Origin: JBCCMA01 sp045107005
GTDB lineage: Bacteria > Pseudomonadota > Gammaproteobacteria > Steroidobacterales > JBCCMA01
Reading direction: 5' to 3'
Assembly (NCBI GenBank): GCA_045107005.1
Contig: JBGCFP010000003.1
Coordinates: 1 to 64,000 of the forward strand
Length of the DNA: 64,000 nt
The position numbers were made by a program, and so were the translations under genes. Below, piece by piece: positions 58,360-64,000 of the stretch (the stretch's first letter is position 1; every line of letters begins with the position of its first letter). A model generated the notes under the pieces. The model had not been told where the DNA came from. It saw nothing but the letters and a program-made list of their open reading frames with translations, and did no database searches.

Positions 58360-60342
58360 TCAAAACGGCTGGAAACCCTGGTCCGTGAGCATGTCCGGCG
58401 CGAAGTAGGCGTTGCGCCCCTTGATGACGTGACGCACTTTGTACAGCGCCGCCAGATCATCGAGTGGGTTTCCGTCTACCAGATACAGGTGTGCCTCCTT
58501 GCCAACGGTGATCGAGCCCAGCCGATGGTCTTGCTGCATGTGCCTTGATGCCTCAATGGTGGCCAGTTGCAACACTTCACTGTTCGCAATACCGGCCTGC
58601 GCGTAGAACATCAGTTCACGGATCAACGTAAAGCCGGGCAACATGTTGTCGGTGCCGGGCAGCAGGCGAATTCCCTGATCGTGTAAGAGGCGTATCAACT
58701 CGAGCGAACGCTCTGCAGCCGCTGCATACTCGGTTTCCTTACCGTCGTTGTAAGACGCTGATGCGATCGTCTGGCGACGTGTGTTCGCAGGGAGATGCTC
58801 GGCGATGTCGCGAAACACAATCGATGTTTTGCCCGGTTCGTTCAGGAACATGTTCATGAAAATGGAGAGCGTTGGGTCCAGGGCGATGCCGCGTTCTTTC
58901 ATCCCTTTGACAAACGCCCGAACCTCGCGCGACGTCAGGTCGATCGTGCCCGCTTTCTCACCGGGTACTTTGAATCGGGTTGGCGTACGTGTGTCGAGTT
59001 GCTGCGCGCCCAGGAAATTCAGCAGCACCATGTTGATGTGCGTGATTTCATCGTAGCCGGCGTCGATCGCCTGTTGCGCGTCCATGAACGCGGGCACGTG
59101 ACCCTGGACTGTCATGCCGCGGTCGTGAGCCAGCTTGGCGAGCGGTGCTACCCAGTCCGGGTCGATGGAGCTATACAGCTTGATGCCGATGTAGCCGTGC
59201 TGCGCGTAAAACTCGATGTGGTCTTTGGCTTCCTGCAAGGTATCGGCCAGTCGCCCCGTGGGCGCAGCGAACTCGCCACGTTTGTCGACGAAACCCAGCG
59301 CGTAGACGTCGGGCCCTGCGATGCGGTCAAGACGCACGTCGCGGCTGAGTTTGGTGGTGACTTCGTGTTCATTGGCCATGTCGCGCACGTTGGTCACGCC
59401 GGACGCCAGGTAATTGAGGTAGCTGTTGGCACTGACGTGGCCGTGCATGTCCCACAGCGTCGGCAGGAGTGTCTGGCCGACGCCGTCAATAACGAACGTA
59501 TCTTTGGGCAGCGTCACGTCTTTGGGGTACAAAGCCGTGATCTTGCCGTCAAAAATCGTCACGGTTTGTGGTTCGCTGAGCTCGCCCGTCAAGCTGTCGA
59601 ACACGCGCGCGCCGCGGATAGCGACCAATCCTTCGAGCGGCCGTGTGTGTCGGTCTCGCTGCGCGGTGAAGTGTTTGTCATTGGCGGCAATCTGACGTTG
59701 TTTTAGTTGGCCGATATGGGTTTCGTAGCCTTTGCGGGTCATGCCGAACCAGCCGTAGTCGACGCCAAACAGCTGTTTTTGGTCGTCAAGCCATACGTGC
59801 GCCGGGTTGGTGTCGAGGCCGCGTATGCCGTAGAGCGTTACGTTTTTGTCGCCAAATTTTGCGCTGTCCAGGACCTCGAGTGACGCCGTGCCGGTTGGCA
59901 GCAGAGGCAGCGCATTGTCGTCGGTGGCCAGGATCGCGCGCGCGAGCATCGCCATGAGTTCTGGGGGGCCGTTGTTGGGCAAATAGAACGCGTCGCCACC
60001 GAACGCACTGTCGCCTTTTTCGTTTGCTGATCTCCATGTCGCGTGTTGGCTGGAGGACGTGAACTGTTCGTCGACCTCGCCTTTTTGATAGTTGACGCCC
60101 GTTACACTGACCTGGGTTGGCACTCCCTGGTCATTGATTACGACGCGCGTTGTGGTGGCGGGCCCACGGCCGCGATCGCTGAAATGAAACGCGATTTCGA
60201 CGCTGCCATCTTCGTGCAACGTCGTGGTTTGCGCCCCCGAGGGCTGATCGATTGTCAACCAGGTGTACTCGAGCGATTCGGCGTGGGCGAAGGTCGTTGC
60301 GATGCCCGCGATCAGAAGAAGAATCCTGGCAATGTGGGTCAT
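58360..60342 (-). CDS. Exported amidohydrolase
   Basis: A 660-residue protein with signal peptide THIARILLLIAGIATTFAHA. Residues 22-225 form an N-terminal beta domain; the TIM-barrel amidohydrolase starts at about 235 (GLVAIRGARVFDSLTGE). Metal ligands: HxH in PTLWDMHGHVSA, a likely bridging Lys in YIGIKLYSSIDP, His in GMTVQGHVPAF and EITHINMVLL, and Asp in LLPGTDNMLPG. The C-terminal strand KEAHLYLVDGNPLDDLAAL is typical of Xaa-Pro dipeptidase/imidazolonepropionase-like members. Substrate may be a dipeptide or cyclic amide. It is transcribed in the same direction as hyuAB but separated from it by a terminator. Confidence 0.85.
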   Translation of the reverse strand: MTHIARILLLIAGIATTFAHAESLEYTWLTIDQPSGAQTTTLHEDGSVEIAFHFSDRGRGPATTTRVVINDQGVPTQVSVTGVNYQKGEVDEQFTSSSQHATWRSANEKGDSAFGGDAFYLPNNGPPELMAMLARAILATDDNALPLLPTGTASLEVLDSAKFGDKNVTLYGIRGLDTNPAHVWLDDQKQLFGVDYGWFGMTRKGYETHIGQLKQRQIAANDKHFTAQRDRHTRPLEGLVAIRGARVFDSLTGELSEPQTVTIFDGKITALYPKDVTLPKDTFVIDGVGQTLLPTLWDMHGHVSANSYLNYLASGVTNVRDMANEHEVTTKLSRDVRLDRIAGPDVYALGFVDKRGEFAAPTGRLADTLQEAKDHIEFYAQHGYIGIKLYSSIDPDWVAPLAKLAHDRGMTVQGHVPAFMDAQQAIDAGYDEITHINMVLLNFLGAQQLDTRTPTRFKVPGEKAGTIDLTSREVRAFVKGMKERGIALDPTLSIFMNMFLNEPGKTSIVFRDIAEHLPANTRRQTIASASYNDGKETEYAAAAERSLELIRLLHDQGIRLLPGTDNMLPGFTLIRELMFYAQAGIANSEVLQLATIEASRHMQQDHRLGSITVGKEAHLYLVDGNPLDDLAALYKVRHVIKGRNAYFAPDMLTDQGFQPF

Positions 60343-60411
60343 GGTGGCGCGTGCTCGTTGGGTTGGCGGATACCTCTACCTTAACGCATGTCGACACAAA
60401 AACGCTGGCAT

Positions 60412-60439
60412 AAAAAAACGGCCCACAAGGGGCCGTTTT
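60412..60439 (-). terminator. Intrinsic terminator of the hyuAB operon
   Basis: Reading the minus strand: stem ACGGCCC / GGGCCGT followed by a run of seven T residues, 24 bases past the hyuB stop. The opposite strand has only four T residues after the stem, so the main direction is minus. Confidence 0.92.
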
Positions 60440-60462
60440 CATCAGCGTGCAGTCTTGCTGTG

Positions 60463-62415
60463 TTACGCGGCGGACTTCTTCTTGCGCGCTTTGGTCTTGC
60501 GCTTCTTCGTTGTGCGTTTTTTCTGGGTCGATGCCACTTTCTCAGCCGCGGTGACCCAGGTCTGGAACTCCGGCGGACGCGGTGCGGCGTGTCCGGTTTC
60601 CTTCTTGGCGCGCTTCTTGAGCTCTTCGATCGTGCCACCGAAATCGAACACCGGCGGCTTGCCGCGCGCTTTGCTGAGCTTGGCGCGCAGCGTGGCGGTG
60701 CGTTTTTCGTTGACCGTCATATCGTTATTGATGACCACGCCGTAACGGCGCGCACCCTTTTGCGACACGAGACCGGCTTTCACATCGAACAGTACGCGTT
60801 CGGGTTCGCGTTTGAACGGGTCGCCGCAGCCGCCACCGCCCCAGGTGTCGAAGTAGAGCAGGTCGTTGGCTTCGACTTTGATCCGATCACACTTGGACGG
60901 CAGTTTTTCGACCGTGCCGTCGGCGCGATGCAGGATTTTCTCCGAGCGACGACCGGGTTCGCCACCGGTCACGCCCCACGGGTAGGTGAGCCAGCGGTCA
61001 TCGTGAATCGAGATTTCGCCGGGCTCGAGGAAACGATAGCCCATCGACAGTCCGTTGCCGCCGCGGTGATAACCGGCGCCGCCGCTGTCGATGATGGTCT
61101 CGTATTTCTCGATGCGCAGTGGGAAATAGCTTTCCAGAAACTCGTTGGGCACGTTGGTGAAACTCGGCCACAGCGAGTGACCGTCCGGGCCGTCCCCGAA
61201 GGGCTTGCCGGGGATGCCGCCGAAGCCAATGGAATAAAGCTGATACCACTCGCCGTTTTTGTCGTGACCCGAGTACATGAAATGCGGGCTGTCCGAGAAG
61301 CCGGCGCCGCACAGGAAGTCCGGGTTGCCTTGACCGAGCAACCCGCCGAGCACGTCGAAGATACGGCCCAGCGCGTGCGTGCGACAGGACAGCGCTGCGG
61401 GTGCCTTGGGTTTGAGCAAGGTGCCGTCCGGGATGTTCACTTCCATCAGATCGTAGAAGCCGTCGTTGAACATGATTTGCGGGTCGAACACCATGATCAT
61501 GTAGACGCCGCAGAACATTTTGAACATTTCTTCGTTCAGATAGAAGTTGATGGAGCTGATCGACTGCGGGTCGGTGCCGTCGAAATCAAACTTCACCTTA
61601 TTGCCGTCACGCCACATGGCGCACTTGATCTTGTACGGACCCATGCCCAAACCATCGTCGCAGATGTAATCTTCGAAATACTGCTTCTTGGTCGGGATGG
61701 TCGATTTGATCAGCTTGGACATGGCGCGCTTGTTGCGCTCAAGCAGTTCATCCAGGGCCGAGTAGTAGATGTCGTCGCCGAAGCGTTCCGACATCTCAAT
61801 GACGCGTTTCTCGGCCGTGCGAATTGCGGCGACCAGCGCATTGAAATCACTGCGGTTCCAGTGCGGGAGGCGGCAGTTGTGCATGATTAGGTCGAGAATA
61901 TCGGTCTGCAGTTCGTCGTTCTTGTAGATCTTCGTTGGTGGCACGCGAATGCCTTCTTCGAAAATCTCGCGAGCGTCGGTGGGCAACGAGCCCGGCACTT
62001 TGCCGCCCACGTCGGTCATGTGACCAAACATGGCGGCATAGGCAATCAGCCGGCCGTCTTTGAAGATCGGTCGCAGCAGCAGCCAGTCGTTAATGTGACT
62101 GACGGCGCCGTTGCAGGCATAAGGATCGGTGGTCAGGAACATGTCCCCTTCCTCGATCGTGCCGTCGTAAGCTTCTTTGAAGCCGTGAATAAAGCTGCCG
62201 AACTGGCCGACGACCATCTTGCCTTCAAGGTTGGCGATCATCGGAAATTCATCGTGCTGTTCACGAATACCCGGCGACATGGCGGTGCGAAACAGCACGG
62301 CGTCCATTTCATGGCGTGCGTTGAGCATCGCGTTTTCAATGATGTCGAGGGTGATGGGGTCTACGTCCAGACGTTTAAACGGACGGGGACGACTTTCAAC
62401 GAGTGTAGCTGGCAT
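60463..62415 (-). CDS. hyuB: Hydantoinase B/oxoprolinase-family subunit
   Basis: ATP-dependent amidohydrolase or carboxylase subunit of 650 residues. Family features: DPITLDIIENAMLNARHEMD, FRTAMSPGIREQHDEF, DMFLTTDPYACNGAVSHIND, MFGHMTDVGGKVPGS, IDSGGAGYHRGGNGLSMGYR and the terminal WGGGGCGDPFKREPERVLFD. Such subunits act with HyuA on hydantoins, 5-oxoproline, caprolactam, or as carboxylases of acetone or acetophenone; the substrate is not decided. AGGAG precedes the ATG, 21 bases after the hyuA stop. The last 19 residues (KKRTTKKRKTKARKKKSAA) are an unusual polybasic tail. Confidence 0.9.
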   Translation of the reverse strand: MPATLVESRPRPFKRLDVDPITLDIIENAMLNARHEMDAVLFRTAMSPGIREQHDEFPMIANLEGKMVVGQFGSFIHGFKEAYDGTIEEGDMFLTTDPYACNGAVSHINDWLLLRPIFKDGRLIAYAAMFGHMTDVGGKVPGSLPTDAREIFEEGIRVPPTKIYKNDELQTDILDLIMHNCRLPHWNRSDFNALVAAIRTAEKRVIEMSERFGDDIYYSALDELLERNKRAMSKLIKSTIPTKKQYFEDYICDDGLGMGPYKIKCAMWRDGNKVKFDFDGTDPQSISSINFYLNEEMFKMFCGVYMIMVFDPQIMFNDGFYDLMEVNIPDGTLLKPKAPAALSCRTHALGRIFDVLGGLLGQGNPDFLCGAGFSDSPHFMYSGHDKNGEWYQLYSIGFGGIPGKPFGDGPDGHSLWPSFTNVPNEFLESYFPLRIEKYETIIDSGGAGYHRGGNGLSMGYRFLEPGEISIHDDRWLTYPWGVTGGEPGRRSEKILHRADGTVEKLPSKCDRIKVEANDLLYFDTWGGGGCGDPFKREPERVLFDVKAGLVSQKGARRYGVVINNDMTVNEKRTATLRAKLSKARGKPPVFDFGGTIEELKKRAKKETGHAAPRPPEFQTWVTAAEKVASTQKKRTTKKRKTKARKKKSAA

Positions 62416-62436
62416 TGTTAGTAGCTCCTGGTGCGT

Positions 62437-64000
62437 TTATTTGGCTGGGTTGATCAAGAGATTACCGAGCTTGTCGACTTTGGCGACGTGCTTGGGAAGG
62501 ATGACAGTGGTGGAATCCATCTCGAGCACCACGGCCGGACCTTCGATTCGATTGCCGGATTTGAGTTCGCGACGATCGTAAAGCTGAGCTTCGCGGTTCT
62601 TCCCGTCGACGAACACTTTGGTCGTCGCGAGTTTCGATGCGGCGGAAGGCTTGGGTCCGCCACGTGGCACGCTGCTCGCCGCGATGTTCGCTTCCTTGCC
62701 TTGCGCAACGGCGCGCAGGTTGACGAGTTCCTTGTCACTCTCCAGAGCGAACGTAAACAGCTGGCGATGCATTTCGTCGAACTGGTCGCCAATGATATCG
62801 AGGCCCTTTTTCTTCAAATCCTTGATGTCGAAATCGACCGTGAGCAACAGACCCTGGCCCGCGTAGCGAATATCGACCTGATAGGTCGTGCTGCGATCTT
62901 TGGGTTTGACGCCTTCCTTTTCGAGGGTTTTCTCGGCCTGGCGCGCCAGTTTTTCGAAGATACCGGCAACCTGCTTGACGCTGGTCTGAGAGAATCGTTT
63001 GATGAACGTGCGCGACGCTTCATCGCGTACGCGCGTCGTGGCATCGCCATAGGCGCACAGCACGCCCGGGCCCGGCGGAATAATGACCGGCCAACTGTTC
63101 ATCAGTTTGCCCAGCGCGTTGGCGTGCAGCGGGCCGGCACCACCAAAGCCAATCAGCGCAAAGTCTCGCGGATCGTAGCCTTTTTCCACCGACACCAGAC
63201 GCAGCGCGCCGTACATGTTCTCGTTGACAATATCGACGATGCCAGCTGCCGCTTGCTGCACGGTAAGGCCGAGTGCTTTGGCTACCGGCTCGATCGATTT
63301 GATCGCCAGATCCTTGCGCACTTCCATGTCGCCGCCCAGACGCACTTCGGTGGGCAGGAAGCCCAGCACGACGTTGGCGTCGGTTACTGTCGGGGCTTCG
63401 CCCCCTTTGTTGTAGGCTGCCGGCCCCGGTGCGGCGCCGGCGCTTTCTGGCCCAACGCGCAGTGCGCCGGTGAGTTCCGGTACGTGAGCAATGGAGCCGC
63501 CGCCAGCGCCAACGGTACGCACGTCGACCGACGAAGCGCGAACCGTCACGTCACCGACCGTGGTCTCACGCCGCAGCTGCGCCTTGCCGTCCTGAACCAG
63601 TGCGACGTCCGTAGACGTGCCGCCCATGTCAAAGGTCAGCAGGTTTTCATAGCCCGCCTGCTTGGCGATCCAGACCGCCCCGGACACGCCGCCCGCCGGG
63701 CCACTCATCAGCAGGTTGACGGGCAATTGCTCCGCGACTTTCGCCGACGCCATGCCGCCGTCGGAGCGCAGGATGTGCAGCTTCACATCCTTCATTTTGC
63801 TCTTGAGTTTGCGTTTGAGATTCTTGACGTACATCGACACTTTCGGCGCGACGTAGGAGTTGGCGACCGTCGTGATGGTGCGCTCATACTCCTGCATTTC
63901 CGGAACCACGTCGGACGACAGCGACACCGGGATGCCGGGCAGCGCTTTTTTGGCGAGCTTGCCGACTTCTTTTTCATTCGCACCGTTGGCGTAACTGTTA
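62437..64000 (-). CDS. hyuA: Hydantoinase A/oxoprolinase-family subunit, N-terminus beyond the window
   Basis: Partner of HyuB, sugar-kinase/actin-like ATPase fold; about 521 residues are visible, with the frame open to the window's right edge (NSYANGANEKEVGKLAKK precedes the first internal start). Motifs: LLTFDMGGTSTDVALVQDGK (phosphate loop), VGAGGGSIAHV, GPESAGAAPGPAAY, FALIGFGGAGPLHANALGK and PPGPGVLCAYGDA. The C-terminal domain ends GPAVVLEMDSTTVILPKH. The visible part contains the N-domain end, the whole central fold and the C-terminal domain. Forms an operon with hyuB. Confidence 0.92.
   Translation of the reverse strand, partial: NSYANGANEKEVGKLAKKALPGIPVSLSSDVVPEMQEYERTITTVANSYVAPKVSMYVKNLKRKLKSKMKDVKLHILRSDGGMASAKVAEQLPVNLLMSGPAGGVSGAVWIAKQAGYENLLTFDMGGTSTDVALVQDGKAQLRRETTVGDVTVRASSVDVRTVGAGGGSIAHVPELTGALRVGPESAGAAPGPAAYNKGGEAPTVTDANVVLGFLPTEVRLGGDMEVRKDLAIKSIEPVAKALGLTVQQAAAGIVDIVNENMYGALRLVSVEKGYDPRDFALIGFGGAGPLHANALGKLMNSWPVIIPPGPGVLCAYGDATTRVRDEASRTFIKRFSQTSVKQVAGIFEKLARQAEKTLEKEGVKPKDRSTTYQVDIRYAGQGLLLTVDFDIKDLKKKGLDIIGDQFDEMHRQLFTFALESDKELVNLRAVAQGKEANIAASSVPRGGPKPSAASKLATTKVFVDGKNREAQLYDRRELKSGNRIEGPAVVLEMDSTTVILPKHVAKVDKLGNLLINPAK

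Noticed and set aside
58795..59706. 303-codon plus-strand frame antisense to the amidohydrolase
   Set aside because: Shadow of a conserved metalloenzyme frame; no ribosome site or motif.
60388..61890. Open frame of 500 codons on the plus strand antisense to hyuB
   Set aside because: The minus-strand frame encodes a well-conserved HyuB with a ribosome site and terminator. The plus frame has no recognisable motif and is a by-product of GC-rich codon use.
1..64000. Search for a cohesin-domain partner of the dockerin-like modules
   Set aside because: No protein in the window shows a cohesin-like pattern that I could defend; a partner, if any, lies elsewhere.

Overview
The window reads as chromosomal DNA of a moderately GC-rich, free-living heterotrophic gammaproteobacterium, probably marine. 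The cysJIH order with a CysB-type regulator, a SoxR gene with a near-textbook SoxR box, a malate synthase G of 723 residues, YciH and a TonB-dependent receptor all point to Gammaproteobacteria. The order within the class is not fixed by what I can see. No tRNA, rRNA, CRISPR array, insertion sequence or prophage was recognised.

Layout. 1-14 kb: sulfate assimilation split in two blocks (cysG and cysB divergent at the left edge; cysJIH at 9.8-14 kb). Between them lie glcB, a SoxR-controlled pair of VOC proteins and a giant secreted SBBP/FG-GAP protein. 14-23 kb: a secreted S9 peptidase, a DUF4920 protein, a secreted Asp-box protein, a periplasmic glutathione peroxidase with a TerB-like partner, and a glycine-rich DUF11 surface protein. 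23-26 kb: a Tat-exported molybdenum hydroxylase with its 2Fe-2S subunit. 26-32 kb, minus strand: photolyase, ECF sigma factor, membrane protein, alpha/beta hydrolase and NatAB-type ABC exporter, possibly one operon. 32-38 kb: a secreted protein with five tandem repeats, a second S9 peptidase with a coupled small protein, and an FeS-type photolyase. 39-44 kb: TonB receptor, two GNAT acetyltransferases and a secreted three-repeat protein. 45-50 kb: a PAS histidine kinase divergent from a BLUF photoreceptor, then a secreted FG-GAP protein. 49-54 kb: family III CoA-transferase, HMG-CoA lyase and GntR regulator, another secreted protein and a Gly/Ala-rich small protein. 54-64 kb: an unusual isocitrate dehydrogenase, yciH, DUF3820, a CBM9-like protein, a HEQAH metalloprotease-like protein, an amidohydrolase and hyuAB (hyuA cut by the right edge).

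Main points. (1) Six secreted proteins of unrelated architecture share one module of about 95 residues: a thrombospondin type 3 repeat plus a two-loop dockerin-like domain ending in PGP[S/G]. It is C-terminal in four, and N-terminal right behind the signal peptide in two. The C-terminal copies alone carry an extra cysteine pair. (2) The palindrome TTGTATACAA occurs in two intergenic regions 12 kb apart, upstream of the TonB receptor and between the CoA-transferase and the HMG-CoA lyase/GntR genes; this suggests one local regulon. (3) The isocitrate dehydrogenase contains an internal duplication that divides active-site residues between the copies, and it lacks the usual NADP-binding Arg-His pair. 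(4) A SoxR promoter with a 19-base spacer drives two VOC proteins. (5) Four light-related genes (two photolyases, a BLUF protein, and a histidine kinase divergent from it) lie within 17 kb. Functions come from motif reading only; no database search was run.
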